From: Achromobacter spanius
GTDB lineage: Bacteria > Pseudomonadota > Gammaproteobacteria > Burkholderiales > Burkholderiaceae_B
Assembly (NCBI RefSeq): GCF_003994415.1
Contig: NZ_CP034689.1
Location: 806,001 to 870,000, forward strand
DNA length: 64,000 nucleotides
Direction of reading: 5' to 3'
The notes under the pieces are model-generated. The model made no database searches. It saw only the letters and a list, made by a program, of their open reading frames with translations, and was not told the DNA's origin. Below, in pieces: positions 34,606 through 44,386 of this stretch; position 1 is the first letter of the stretch; every line of letters starts with the position of its first letter. Position numbers and translations under genes: made by a program.

Positions 34606-37527
34606 ATGCCCCGTTTATCCAATATGCGCTTTACGTTTGCCGCGATAGCAGTTGGCGTGGATTTCGAAGTGGTGGAGTTCACGCTCGACGAAGCCCTGTC
34701 CGAGACCTTCCTATTGCGCGTGGAACTATCGAGCTTCGACCCCGCGGTGGACTTCGGCGCGGTGCTGGACCAGCCCGCGCTCTTTACGATCTGGCGCGGA
34801 GAGGAACCCGTGCGCTACGTTCACGGAGTTATCTCGAGCTTCCTGCAATCTGATAGTGGGTTCAGGCGGACGCGCTATAGCGCCGTCGTGGAACCGGCCC
34901 TGGCGCGCGCCGATTTGTGTTCGGACTGGCGCATCTTTCAGCAGCAGTCAGTCCCCGAGATCCTTGCCCAGGTCATCAAGTCGCACGGCATCACGGACTA
35001 CGAACAGGTTACGACCAACGAGCACCTGCCGCGCGAATACTGCGTGCAGGCGGGCGACACCGATTTGCAGTTCCTTGCCCGATTGGCGGCGGAAGAAGGA
35101 TTCTTTTACCGCTTTGTGCACACGGACAAGGGCCATCGGCTGATCCATGGCGATCGGATCTACATACATGGGGAGATTGAAGGCGGGCCGGTTGAGTACA
35201 ACCCTGCGCCCGGTGGCGATCAGCCCGAGCCAGCGCTGCGCAGGTTTACTTACGCCGAAAATGTGCGAACCGCCCGTAGCACTCAAGCTGATTATTCCTA
35301 CACGAATCCCAGGTACGATCAGCAACATTCGTTCGTCGCCACGGACCTGGAACATCAAGATTGTCGCTACGAGCGCTATGACTACCCGGGCCGCTACAAG
35401 CGCGACGAGGCGGGCAAGCCGTTTACCCAGAGCCGCCTTCTGGGCCTGCGTCGCGACGCGCGCATGGCGCGAGTCGAAGGCGACGACGCACGGTTAATCC
35501 CTGGCGTGGCCTTTGATCTTATTGGTCATCCACGAGAAGACTGGAACCATGGCTGGCGTCCGGTGCGCATGCGGCACCACGGCGTTCAGCACACGAGCCA
35601 GCAGGAAGAAGGGTCCGAGGCATCGCAAGGAACTCAGTACCGCTACGCGGCCGACATCGTCCCGGACAAAGTGGACTGGAAACCCGAACCCGCTCCGAAG
35701 CCGCGCATCGACGGTCCGCAGATCGCGACGGTCGTGGGCCCGCCCAACGAAGAGATCTACTGCGACGCCTTTGGCCGCGTGAAGGTCCAGTTCCCATGGG
35801 ATCGCCTAGGTAAGAGCGACGAGCACAGTTCGTGCTGGATCCGTGTGTCACAGAACTGGGCGGGCGAGGCCTGGGGCCACATGGCGATACCGCGCATCGG
35901 GCAGGAGGTAATCGTTGACGCGGTAGATGGGGATTGCGATCAGCCGATTATCGTCGGCCGCACCTATCGGGCGACGAACTTGCCGCCGTACGAACTGCCC
36001 CGGCACAACATCTTGAGTACCGTCAAAACTAAGGAACATAAAGGCATTCGCGCCAACGAACTGCGCCTGGATGACACCTCGGGGCAGATCAGCGCGGCGC
36101 TGATGAGCGATCACGCGGCTACGGCATTGCACATCGGCTATCTCACGCATCCGCGGCCCTCGGGCGGCGTGCCGCGCGGCGAAGGCTTCGAGCTGCGCAC
36201 GGATGCGCACGGCGTGTTGCGCGCGGGCGGGGGCATGCTGCTTACCACCGAAATGCGCGCCAACGCCAGCGAGCATCACAAGGATCTGCCCGAAACTGCC
36301 GAGCGCCTGTCTGTTGCGCGCGACCAGCAAGAGACCTTCGCCAGCATGGCGCGCGAGCTCATGGCGCAAGAGGCAGGGGATCAGGACGAGGTGGCTAAAG
36401 CGCTGCAAACCCAGCATCGGGATATTCAGGGGCAAGGCCCGGGCAATCCGCAGTCCAATCAGTACCCGGAACTCAGCGCACCGCATCTGGTACTGGCCAG
36501 TCCCGTTGGGATTGCCGCGAGCACGCCGGGATCGACTCACATAGCAAGCGGCGAACACGTTGCGCTCTCTAGCACCGGCCACACTAGCGTGTCGGCTGGC
36601 AAGCGCCTCCTGGCGAGTGCCAGCCGCGGCATGCGCTTCTTCGTGCAGAGCCTGGGATACCGCCTGGTCGCCGCGGCGGGCGACATCGACATCAAGGCGC
36701 TCAAGGACAGCATCAACGTGCTGGCCAAGTTGAATATCACGATGAGCGCCACTCGCATCACGATCAGCGCAAAGGAAGAACTCGTGATCAACGCGGGCGG
36801 CAGCGGCACGACCTACAACGCTGGCGGCATCACGCACGCGACCAGCGGGCCGTACAAGGTGCACGCTACCAACGTGAACTTCAGCGGCCCCAAGAGCCAG
36901 GCGGGGGCGTTCCCGGACGAACCCAAGCCCGCTAAGGGCAGTCTGGAACTGTTCAACAAATACGCCAACCACAAGGGGTTCAAGGCCGGAGAATTTGAAG
37001 TCGAAGATGCGTTGGGGAAGGTGTTCAAGGGCACGCTGGATGGGCAGGGGTTTGCGGCCGTGTCGGGAGCCGCACCAGGGCCGGCCACCGTCGCGTTCGG
37101 GAAAGACCCGTCCGACACTTGGGACATCGCAAATTACAAGCGAGGCGCGGTGTGGCCGAGCGGCTCTTCACATGCTGCGGCGCTGCCCGCGCAAATCCGG
37201 TCCCTGGCAGGCGAGATCGCTGGTGCCGCGCAACAGGCTCAACAGGCGGTGGAATTCGCCCGCCAGGCGCAACAGTTGGTCAGTTCACCCAATTTTTCGG
37301 CTATCTCGGGCGGTGTGATTGACGGCGTGAAAAGTGCTTCGGCCTTGTTAGCGGCGCGTGCCGACACCGCAAAGCCGGGTGTATCCGCAGCGGCCCGGCA
37401 GGCACAGCCGTCCATTGCACTCGTGCAGCTTGGAAAAAAGGCGGCAAGCCCGCTCGGTGCGGGCGCCGCCAGGCCCGATGCTGGCGCCGCGCGCGCTGCA
37501 GCTAAAACCCTGATCCAAAAACGATAA
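34606..37527 (+). CDS. vgrG: VgrG (TssI), T6SS spike protein with extended C-terminus
   Basis: 973 aa from the ATG at 34606 (AGGATC upstream), which gives the usual N-terminus MPRLSNMRFTF. The gp27-like part (1-380) and the gp5/OB-fold (GRVKVQFPWDRLGKSDEHSSCWIRVSQNWAG, about 425-455) are clear, followed by a DUF2345 beta-helix spike. Beyond it, GSLELFNKYANHKGFKAGEFEVEDALGKVFKGTLD looks like a transthyretin-like adaptor domain, then an Ala-rich tail. The tail probably recruits the Rhs effector encoded 11 bp downstream. Confidence 0.95.
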   Translation: MPRLSNMRFTFAAIAVGVDFEVVEFTLDEALSETFLLRVELSSFDPAVDFGAVLDQPALFTIWRGEEPVRYVHGVISSFLQSDSGFRRTRYSAVVEPALARADLCSDWRIFQQQSVPEILAQVIKSHGITDYEQVTTNEHLPREYCVQAGDTDLQFLARLAAEEGFFYRFVHTDKGHRLIHGDRIYIHGEIEGGPVEYNPAPGGDQPEPALRRFTYAENVRTARSTQADYSYTNPRYDQQHSFVATDLEHQDCRYERYDYPGRYKRDEAGKPFTQSRLLGLRRDARMARVEGDDARLIPGVAFDLIGHPREDWNHGWRPVRMRHHGVQHTSQQEEGSEASQGTQYRYAADIVPDKVDWKPEPAPKPRIDGPQIATVVGPPNEEIYCDAFGRVKVQFPWDRLGKSDEHSSCWIRVSQNWAGEAWGHMAIPRIGQEVIVDAVDGDCDQPIIVGRTYRATNLPPYELPRHNILSTVKTKEHKGIRANELRLDDTSGQISAALMSDHAATALHIGYLTHPRPSGGVPRGEGFELRTDAHGVLRAGGGMLLTTEMRANASEHHKDLPETAERLSVARDQQETFASMARELMAQEAGDQDEVAKALQTQHRDIQGQGPGNPQSNQYPELSAPHLVLASPVGIAASTPGSTHIASGEHVALSSTGHTSVSAGKRLLASASRGMRFFVQSLGYRLVAAAGDIDIKALKDSINVLAKLNITMSATRITISAKEELVINAGGSGTTYNAGGITHATSGPYKVHATNVNFSGPKSQAGAFPDEPKPAKGSLELFNKYANHKGFKAGEFEVEDALGKVFKGTLDGQGFAAVSGAAPGPATVAFGKDPSDTWDIANYKRGAVWPSGSSHAAALPAQIRSLAGEIAGAAQQAQQAVEFARQAQQLVSSPNFSAISGGVIDGVKSASALLAARADTAKPGVSAAARQAQPSIALVQLGKKAASPLGAGAARPDAGAARAAAKTLIQKR

Positions 37528-37538
37528 GAGCCTCAACA

Positions 37539-40500
37539 ATGATTACCGGTACGCAATCGAACTCGCCTCCGATGGAAGAGGAATACACCGAAGCCGAATA
37601 TCAGGAAGCCGAAGCAGAGAACGACGGCAAGGAGTGGAGCGACGAAGAGCTGGACGGCCCGCAGGGCGTCGTGGCGCCGCTCAACACGATCGCCGTGGAA
37701 GATGTGGAAGCTGGCGTCAATGCCTTTGACGCCTGGCTGCGCAAGAACAGCAACGATATCATCACGTTGCCGCGTTTGGCGGCCGCCGCGGGGGTAGTGC
37801 CCGTGTTGGGCAATATCATGGCGCTGGTGGATGCCGTGAGCGACATCATCAAGTTAAGCGATAGTCAGCGGCGCCAGTTTACGGATTGGGTCAGCCTGGG
37901 CATCAACTTGTTCGGGGTGATTCCCGCGCCGGGTACCGCGGCGGCGCGTATGAGCTTGCGTCCGGCCTTGTTCCTGGTGCAAAAGGAACTCGCGCGGCAA
38001 GCCAAGGCCGGTCTGGGCGATGCCATCATCAGCGTGCTGGCGGCTCACCTGAACGAGAACATTGCGGGCGATATCGAGCAATTCGCCGAAGAGGCTCAGG
38101 CTCGCCTGCAACAGTTGCTCAAGGATGCCGGAGACAAAGCCGAAGAAATCATCAAGTCAATTTCCCTGGGGCTGGAAAGCCTGACCAAGCCCGAAAAGGC
38201 CGAAGCGGCGTTTGCAAAAGCCGACCAGCTTTGGGCTTCGGCACAGGACAAGATTCTGGACGACCCTACTGCTGCGCTCGAGGATGCCTGGGGCGCTCTT
38301 TGTAGTTTCTGGGGCGGTGGAAAAATGGCCGTACACAACACGGCCAAGGGGCTTATCCCGCGCGAGGCCAAGCGCCTGATCCTGGGAGGCGCGAGTCGTT
38401 TGAATCAGTTGGCCCCGGCGGTCAACCAGGGCATACAGTCGGTGGGTGACGAAAGAAATACGGCTAGTATCGCCACGTTGCTGACGCAGTTGTCCGTGGC
38501 CGTGCTGCTCTGGCGCCAGCGCAAAGGCTACGCCATCGGCGCAAACGTGCGTCCCGCCGTGGCGAACCAGGCCCGGCGGATTGCCCGATCCATGCGGTTG
38601 GCCCGCATTCGGCGCCAGCGCAAAGCCCGTCAAAATGCCAACGGAAAAAAAAATGGCGCCTGCCCGGCCACCTGCTGCAGCATCAGTTTTGCCATGGGCA
38701 CCGAAAGCTTCACGCACACGGACTTCTCGCTGCCCGGACCTTTCCCGCTGAACTGGTCGCGAACCTACTACTCCAATCTGGCGGCCTACGACAAAGGCTC
38801 GCTGGGGGCACGTTGGGTTAACGAATTCACGACGCGTTTTGACGTCAAGACATCGGGAGTGGACCGTGAGGAATTGCGCTATCACGCCGCTGACGGCCGA
38901 ACGCACGCGTTTCCGCTCCCCCCGATTGGCAAGTTTCACTATGACCCGATCGAGAATCTGACGCTGGTGCGCGTATCGGAGAGCGAACTGACCCTGGCCG
39001 AAGGCTATGAGCGGCGTGCGACCTATCAACGAGACGGGCGTGGCTTCCGCCTGACCGGCATCCACTTGCGTGGTGGCGCCCGCGTGGCGCTGCACTATCA
39101 ACACTCGGTGGGCCGACGCAGAGTCCTGTCGGACCTCATCACGTATCAAGACGATGAGGTCCACACGCATGTTGGCACGCAACCGGATGCCCAGGGACGA
39201 ATCATCGCACTCTGGCTGATCGTGGGCGGGGAGTTGAAACGCCCGTTGGCGCAATACCGATACGACGAACAGGGGGACCTGGCGCAGGCGCGCGACGAGC
39301 ACGAACACCAATGGAGCTATGAATACCAGAATCACCTGATCTCCCGCTACACGGACCGCACCGGGCGTGGCATGAACCTGGAGTGGAACGGCACGGGGCC
39401 TATGGCGCGAGCCATCCGGGAATGGGCGGACGACGGTAGCTTCGATACCCAGTTGCGTTGGCATCCCGAAATTCGCCTGACCTATGTCACGGATGCTCTG
39501 GGCCAAGTCACGGAGCATTACTACGATATCCTGGGCTACACCTACCGCATCGTGCACCCTGACGGGCTGTCCGAGTGGTTTTACCGCGACGACGCCAAGA
39601 ACATCGTCACGCACGTCCACACCGACGGCAGCACCGATAGCTACGCATACGACGAGCGCAGCAATCTGCTGGAGCATATGCGCCCGGATGGCACGACGAT
39701 GCACTACGCCTACGACGACCGCGACCAGCTCTTCAAGATCCGCGACGCCGAGGGCGGCTTGTGGCAGCGAGACTACAACCCGCGCGGCTACCTGACCGAG
39801 ACGATCGACCCGCTGGGCAACAAGACCGAATATGCCTACGACAGCGCCGGCAATCCGGTCGCCGTAAAGGACGCTCGGGGCGGCCAGAAGCAGTTGTCCT
39901 ATAACGCTGCCGGCCAAATCAAGCAGTACACCGACTGCTCGGGCAAGACCAGCGCCTGGGCCTATGACGAACTAGGCCAGTTGCGAGAGTTCACCGATGC
40001 GGCGGGCAATGCCACGCGCTATGTCTACGAAGCGGGGAACCTGGCCAGCATCACTCACCCTGATCAAACCCAGGAACGCTTCGAGCGCGACGCCGAAGGC
40101 CGTCTGCTTGCCCACACCGACGCGCTGGGTCGGCGCACGCAATGGAGCTATACCGCGGCGGGCCTGGTCGCCCAACGCCGCGACGCCGCTGGCTACACGC
40201 TGCACTATCAATGGGACAAACTCGGCCAACTGACTACCCTGGCCAACGAGAACGACAGGCAAGCCCGTTTTGCGTACGATCCGGCAGGACGCCTAGTGGA
40301 GCAGCGCGGCTTCGACGATCAGGCCACGCGTTACCACTATGACCCGGCCAGCGGTACGCTGCTCTCCACACAAGACGGCGACCGCATCATCGAACTCGCG
40401 TTCGACGCCATGGGACGCGTCACGCAACGCCATGCGCGCCCCTATGTCCCGTCCACCGGCACGGCGGCGCAAGCGGCCGGTACGCAGACCGAACGCTACG

Positions 40501-42380
40501 CCTACGACGGCAACGGCCGCCTGATCCTGGCGGAAAATCCCGCCTGCCGCTTGCAATGGTTCCACGACGCCGCAGGCAACCTTACACGCGAACATCAACA
40601 TTACCAAAGCCTGCCGGCGCCGGTTACGGCAGTCTGGAAGCACGAGTACGACGAACTGAATCAGCGCATCGCCACGCTTCGCCCGGACGGCCATCGAGTC
40701 AGCTTGCTGACCTACGGTTCCGGCCACGTGCACGGCATGCTGATCGACGGGCACGAACTCGCGCACTTCGAGCGCGACGACCTGCACCGGGAGGTGGAGC
40801 GCCACCAGGGGAATCGTCTGGTGCAGACGCAAGCCTGGGACGCGATGGGGCGGCTGGCCGAGCAGAGCGTTGCGTGGATGCCAGGCATCTCTGGCACCTC
40901 CGGCATGGCCGCGTTGCCTGGCACGCCTGACGCCGTTGCGCGCGCAGGCGGCCACGGCCGCACTCAGCGCTTGCTGCAACGTGGGTACCGCTACGACGCC
41001 GCAGGCCAGCTCGAGGCGATCCAGGACAGCCGCCGCGGCCCCCAGGCCTATCGCTATGACCCGGTCGGGCGGCTGCTCGAAGCCACCAGCGGCCTTGGCA
41101 GAGAGACTTTCGCCTTCGACCCGGCCTGCAACCTGGTGGACCCGGCAAGCGCGCGGGGCGAAGAGGGCACCTTGGGTATGGGCCGCCCCGTCTACACCTA
41201 TCGCCAGCGCTCGGCGTGCTTGGACAACTTGTTGCGCGAGTACGCCGGCACGCACTACCAATACGATGCGCGCGGCAACCTCATCGAAAAGCTGCAGCAC
41301 GGCAAGCGCTCGCGCTTCGAGTGGGACTTGTTCAATCGCTTGACGGGGTACAGCAACGATACGCTGCAGGTGACTTACCAGTACGACGCCTTGGGCCGCC
41401 GCCTGATCAAGCAATCGGAAGCCCACTGGCGCGAGCGCCCGGGCATGACGCATGTGCAGCGCCAGGCAGAACGTGCGCGTGCGAACAAGGCCGCGGGTTG
41501 CACAACCACGCTATACGGCTGGGACGGCGACACACTGGCCTGGGAAGGCGGCGAGAGCCAAACGACGCACTACCTGTATGAGCCGGGCAGCTTTGTGCCG
41601 CTGGCGCAGGCCATTAGCAGGAAACCTGTGCTGCTGCACAAGCAGCCGGAGTATGCGGGTGCGTATGACATTGATCGGGATCCGCTGTGGACGACCTCGC
41701 CTGAGCCGGATCCGCTGGACGCGCTCGCCTGGTACCAGTGCGACCACTTGGGCACGCCGCAAGAGCTGACGGATGCGCAAGGCGAGATCGTCTGGAGCGC
41801 GCAGTACAAGGCTTGGGGCGCGGCGAGGGAGGTGATCTCAAGCGCCGCGCAGGCGGCGGGGATACGGAATCCGATCCGCTTCCAGGGGCAGTATTGGGAT
41901 CAAGAAACCGGGCTGCATTACAACCGTCACCGGTACTATGATCCGGAGGTCGGACGGTTTATTGCGAAGGACCCGATAGGGCTGGCGGGGGGGGTAAATC
42001 TGTATGCCTATGTCAAAAATCCGCTGGCCTATGTTGATCCTCTCGGATTAGCTGCTTGCAGTATAAGCGCGGGTAAAAACTTTAAAGATCATTTTATTCG
42101 GCATAAAGATATTCTTGAAAAAAGCCTCGGCAAGAAATATCCCAAATGGAAAACTAGTGAAGGTGCTGAGTTTCTTAAGGATATTGAAACGCTTCGAGAT
42201 AATGGGAAGTTAACTCATGTCGGGCAGGGGACGATTAAAAAAGGCCAGCCAGTTATGGAGATATATAGAGGCGAAGGGATGAATTATGTATCTAAAAAAC
42301 TGCCTAATGGCACGGAAGAGTTTGTAACTCTTGTTGAGTCAGGTAGGGGGATGGACCTCGGAATTGTTTTATTGCCATAG
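37539..42380 (+). CDS. Rhs-family T6SS effector with C-terminal toxin
   Basis: 1613 aa. N-terminal acidic region, then a hydrophobic helix (AAAGVVPVLGNIMALVDAVSDIIK, about 85-110), DUF6531 (FAMGTESFTHTDFSLPGPFPLNWSRTYYSN, about 385), many YD/RHS repeats forming the cocoon, and the core end RYYDPEVGRFIAKDPIGLAGG...YVDPLGL (D1500). Cleavage after the DPxGL motif should free a 109-aa toxin (1505-1613) encoded in clearly AT-richer DNA. The toxin (FKDHFIRHKDILEKSLGKKY...VESGRGMDLGIVLL) is not one I can name; a compact RNase-type fold is possible. An immunity gene follows 10 bp later. Confidence 0.93.
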   Translation: MITGTQSNSPPMEEEYTEAEYQEAEAENDGKEWSDEELDGPQGVVAPLNTIAVEDVEAGVNAFDAWLRKNSNDIITLPRLAAAAGVVPVLGNIMALVDAVSDIIKLSDSQRRQFTDWVSLGINLFGVIPAPGTAAARMSLRPALFLVQKELARQAKAGLGDAIISVLAAHLNENIAGDIEQFAEEAQARLQQLLKDAGDKAEEIIKSISLGLESLTKPEKAEAAFAKADQLWASAQDKILDDPTAALEDAWGALCSFWGGGKMAVHNTAKGLIPREAKRLILGGASRLNQLAPAVNQGIQSVGDERNTASIATLLTQLSVAVLLWRQRKGYAIGANVRPAVANQARRIARSMRLARIRRQRKARQNANGKKNGACPATCCSISFAMGTESFTHTDFSLPGPFPLNWSRTYYSNLAAYDKGSLGARWVNEFTTRFDVKTSGVDREELRYHAADGRTHAFPLPPIGKFHYDPIENLTLVRVSESELTLAEGYERRATYQRDGRGFRLTGIHLRGGARVALHYQHSVGRRRVLSDLITYQDDEVHTHVGTQPDAQGRIIALWLIVGGELKRPLAQYRYDEQGDLAQARDEHEHQWSYEYQNHLISRYTDRTGRGMNLEWNGTGPMARAIREWADDGSFDTQLRWHPEIRLTYVTDALGQVTEHYYDILGYTYRIVHPDGLSEWFYRDDAKNIVTHVHTDGSTDSYAYDERSNLLEHMRPDGTTMHYAYDDRDQLFKIRDAEGGLWQRDYNPRGYLTETIDPLGNKTEYAYDSAGNPVAVKDARGGQKQLSYNAAGQIKQYTDCSGKTSAWAYDELGQLREFTDAAGNATRYVYEAGNLASITHPDQTQERFERDAEGRLLAHTDALGRRTQWSYTAAGLVAQRRDAAGYTLHYQWDKLGQLTTLANENDRQARFAYDPAGRLVEQRGFDDQATRYHYDPASGTLLSTQDGDRIIELAFDAMGRVTQRHARPYVPSTGTAAQAAGTQTERYAYDGNGRLILAENPACRLQWFHDAAGNLTREHQHYQSLPAPVTAVWKHEYDELNQRIATLRPDGHRVSLLTYGSGHVHGMLIDGHELAHFERDDLHREVERHQGNRLVQTQAWDAMGRLAEQSVAWMPGISGTSGMAALPGTPDAVARAGGHGRTQRLLQRGYRYDAAGQLEAIQDSRRGPQAYRYDPVGRLLEATSGLGRETFAFDPACNLVDPASARGEEGTLGMGRPVYTYRQRSACLDNLLREYAGTHYQYDARGNLIEKLQHGKRSRFEWDLFNRLTGYSNDTLQVTYQYDALGRRLIKQSEAHWRERPGMTHVQRQAERARANKAAGCTTTLYGWDGDTLAWEGGESQTTHYLYEPGSFVPLAQAISRKPVLLHKQPEYAGAYDIDRDPLWTTSPEPDPLDALAWYQCDHLGTPQELTDAQGEIVWSAQYKAWGAAREVISSAAQAAGIRNPIRFQGQYWDQETGLHYNRHRYYDPEVGRFIAKDPIGLAGGVNLYAYVKNPLAYVDPLGLAACSISAGKNFKDHFIRHKDILEKSLGKKYPKWKTSEGAEFLKDIETLRDNGKLTHVGQGTIKKGQPVMEIYRGEGMNYVSKKLPNGTEEFVTLVESGRGMDLGIVLLP
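41562..41999 (+). repeat. Rhs core-end direct repeat, copy 1
   Basis: About 438 bp encoding the end of the Rhs core, repeated almost perfectly at 44387-44824 (offset 2825; a handful of substitutions) and in part at 45628-45839. Identity stops just before the DPxGL motif, exactly where toxin ends are exchanged. Confidence 0.93.
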
Positions 42381-42390
42381 AGGATTAATC

Positions 42391-42789
42391 ATGGAAAGCT
42401 TTATTAACTACCTCACTCAAGAAACGCTGAGTGACGTAATTGTTACCGGTTATATTGATTCTGAGGGGTTGCCTGTTTTTCATCCAATGTATGAAAGATT
42501 GTTTTTTGTCTTTAGCGATCTTATTTATGAAGTGTATTTAGATGATGGATTGATTAAAGCAAATGGAGTCAATGAAATAAAAGTATGGTTTGATGTTGAT
42601 GAAGATGATAAGTTTTCATTGATGTCAATATACTCTCAGTTATTTAAAACTGAAAATAAAATAAGCGTGTCAAAAGTTAGTTATGAACAAATACCTCTTT
42701 CGGGTATGTCTATTACATGCCATGAGGGTGATATTGAAAGAGTTCTGATACTAGATCCTAATAACTTTTTTGGCTTTACTTTCTTATAA
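42391..42789 (+). CDS. Putative immunity protein for the Rhs toxin
   Basis: 132 aa, acidic, AT-rich gene unlike its neighbours. The ATG at 42391 has AGAGGA upstream. No signal peptide, so it acts in the cytoplasm, which fits a toxin with a cytoplasmic target. The position directly after the rhs toxin, small size and acidity are what is expected of a cognate immunity protein; no family was recognised. Confidence 0.75.
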   Translation: MESFINYLTQETLSDVIVTGYIDSEGLPVFHPMYERLFFVFSDLIYEVYLDDGLIKANGVNEIKVWFDVDEDDKFSLMSIYSQLFKTENKISVSKVSYEQIPLSGMSITCHEGDIERVLILDPNNFFGFTFL

Positions 42790-42792
42790 ACC

Positions 42793-42832
42793 AAGCCCAG
42801 AATGATCCCGTAAAGGTCCTTCCGGGCTTTTG
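42793..42832 (+). terminator. Probable terminator after the immunity gene
   Basis: AAGCCC (42793-42798) pairs with GGGCTT (42824-42829), followed by TT. The stem is short with a long inner loop; moderate support. Confidence 0.45.
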
Positions 42833-42899
42833 TCAATGGCTAAGTCAGCATATTGCTCTGTTGTACTTGAGTCACCACCTCGCTGCGTAAGCACCCCTG

Positions 42900-43730
42900 T
42901 CAAGTAGACATCGGTTGATAGACGATCGGAGCAAGGGTTAGCCGGGGCATGAATTGCACCGGCGGGAGGCCACCCAGCGATTCATGCGGGCGGTACTGGT
43001 TGTAATCGACCAGCCATTGATCGGTAATCGCCTGGACCTGCTCAAGGTTGGCGAACAGGTGCGCGTCGAGCACCTCGGTTCGATAAGTTCGATTGAAGCG
43101 CTCAATGAAAGCGTTCTGATTTGGCTTGCCCGGCTGGATATAGCGGATCGCGATGCCCTTTGCGCTAGCCCATTGGGTGAACGCCTCTGAGATCATCTCC
43201 GGACCGTTATCCAGGCGTATTGCGTCAGGCGGCCCATAGCAGTCGATCAAACGGCTCAATACCCGAATGAGGCGCGCAGACGGGATGGACACGCCTACCT
43301 CGATGGCCAAGCACTCCCGGTTCGCCTCGTCGATCACGTTCAGAGTGCGAAACCGCCGGCCGCAGTAGAGAGCGTCATGCATGAAGTCGAGCGCCCAACA
43401 ACGATTAGGCTCTGTGGCCAGATCCAGCGGCTGTCGCGGTCGGTCGGGAAGCCGCTTTTTGCGGCGCCGAGGCAAATTCAGACCCATGTCGCAGTACACC
43501 CGATGAACGCGCTTTTTGTTCCAGCCGCGACCGTCGAGGCGCAGCCGGGTGAAACACTTCCAGAATCCCCAACGCCCATGCCGGGTCACAATGGCATTGA
43601 AAGCATCAATGACTTGGGAATCCCGCTCAGATGCCGGCATTGGCTTCTTGTAGTACGCCGCCCGCGATAGGCCGGCAATCTGACAAGCGCGCGTGATTGA
43701 GAGCTTGGCTTGCACCAGCTGTCCCACCAC
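42900..43730 (-). CDS. IS3-family OrfB (DDE transposase domain)
   Basis: 276 aa from this start; normally made as an OrfAB fusion by -1 shifting near CGAAAATCC at the end of orfA, where the frame extends upstream (TPSARREVVGQL). The DDE residues are seen: D in WALDFMHD, D in IRLDNGPEM and E in NAFIERFNRTYR. The C-terminal YNQYRPHESLGG is the usual IS3 ending. Intact. Confidence 0.93.
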   Translation of the reverse strand: MVGQLVQAKLSITRACQIAGLSRAAYYKKPMPASERDSQVIDAFNAIVTRHGRWGFWKCFTRLRLDGRGWNKKRVHRVYCDMGLNLPRRRKKRLPDRPRQPLDLATEPNRCWALDFMHDALYCGRRFRTLNVIDEANRECLAIEVGVSIPSARLIRVLSRLIDCYGPPDAIRLDNGPEMISEAFTQWASAKGIAIRYIQPGKPNQNAFIERFNRTYRTEVLDAHLFANLEQVQAITDQWLVDYNQYRPHESLGGLPPVQFMPRLTLAPIVYQPMST

Positions 43731-43750
43731 TTCGCGCCTGGCCGACGGCG

Positions 43751-44017
43751 TCAGGATTTTCGATTCAAGACATCCTTGATCGCTGCATTCTCCAGCGCCA
43801 AGTCGGCAAACATGCGTTTGAGCTTGGCGTTTTCAGCTTCCAGTTCGCGCAGCCTCTGCAACTCGGAAACTTGAACGCCGGAGAACTTGCTCTTCCAAAG
43901 GTAATACGTGGCGTTGCTGATGCCGTGTTTGCGGCACAGCTCGGCGACCGGCATGCCGGCTTCGCCTTCCTTCAGAACAGCAACGATCTGGCTCTCGGTA
44001 AATCTGCTTTTCTTCAA
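43751..44017 (-). CDS. IS3-family OrfA (DNA-binding subunit)
   Basis: 88 aa from a TTG at 44017 (MKKSRFTESQIVAVLKEGE), with GGAG upstream; a TTG at 44029 would add four residues. Helix-turn-helix AELCRKHGISNATYYLWKSKFSG and a leucine-zipper coil (RLRELEAENAKLKRMFADLALENAAIKDVL) are typical of the IS3 (IS407-like) group. Confidence 0.92.
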   Translation of the reverse strand: MKKSRFTESQIVAVLKEGEAGMPVAELCRKHGISNATYYLWKSKFSGVQVSELQRLRELEAENAKLKRMFADLALENAAIKDVLNRKS

Positions 44018-44089
44018 GGGAATCTCCAACTCAGGGAGGCTCCGAAATTCTACCGGGCGGTGTCTACCTGAAGGGGGAGCTTACGGCTG

Positions 44090-44386
44090 GGCATCACGCT
44101 GATCGCCAGCGGTTGCCCGGTTAGGCCCCACTGCGTCAATCAGCCCCCCCTGCCAGATACAGTTCACCGTTATCCTGTATCCAGTCCGCATCAATATGGA
44201 TGAGCGTCTGCTTCCAACAATAGCCGCTAAATCTCTCCCTTAGCACGTTGTTATAAGTCCTTCCGGATACGGTTCCATATTAAATGCAGCCCCCGCTACA
44301 AATTCCGCCTTGATAATATCCTGGCTATCGATCAACTCAGGAATATAGCCGTCTGTGGTTGTCTGCGTAATATTATTTACGTTCAG
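44090..44386 (-). pseudogene. Decayed minus-strand coding remnant between IS and rhs repeat
   Basis: Minus-strand translation gives DGYIPELIDSQDIIKAEFVAGAAFNM in one frame and, shifted, TLIHIDADWIQDNGELYLAGGAD ending in a stop. Codon content looks protein-like although no intact frame spans both. It may be the remains of a toxin-immunity or other cargo gene moved with the rhs ends. Confidence 0.4.

Larger units (their letters stand above)
42886..44085 (-). mobile_element. IS3-family insertion sequence, 1200 bp
   Basis: Inverted ends CGTAAGC(A/T)CCCC...TCA(A/G)GTAGACA, left and right. A 4-bp target duplication GCTG flanks it (42882-42885 and 44086-44089). It carries orfA and orfB on the minus strand and sits between the first immunity gene and the orphan rhs ends. 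Confidence 0.9.

Noticed and set aside
35848..36972. Minus-strand frame of 374 codons
   Set aside because: Antisense shadow of vgrG.
39600..40300. Periodic repeats that might suggest a tandem or CRISPR array
   Set aside because: They are the YD/RHS protein repeats; DNA units vary in length and sequence, and no cas genes are present.
38157..41453. Very long minus-strand frames (586 and 386 codons)
   Set aside because: Antisense shadows of the rhs gene caused by high GC and codon repetition.
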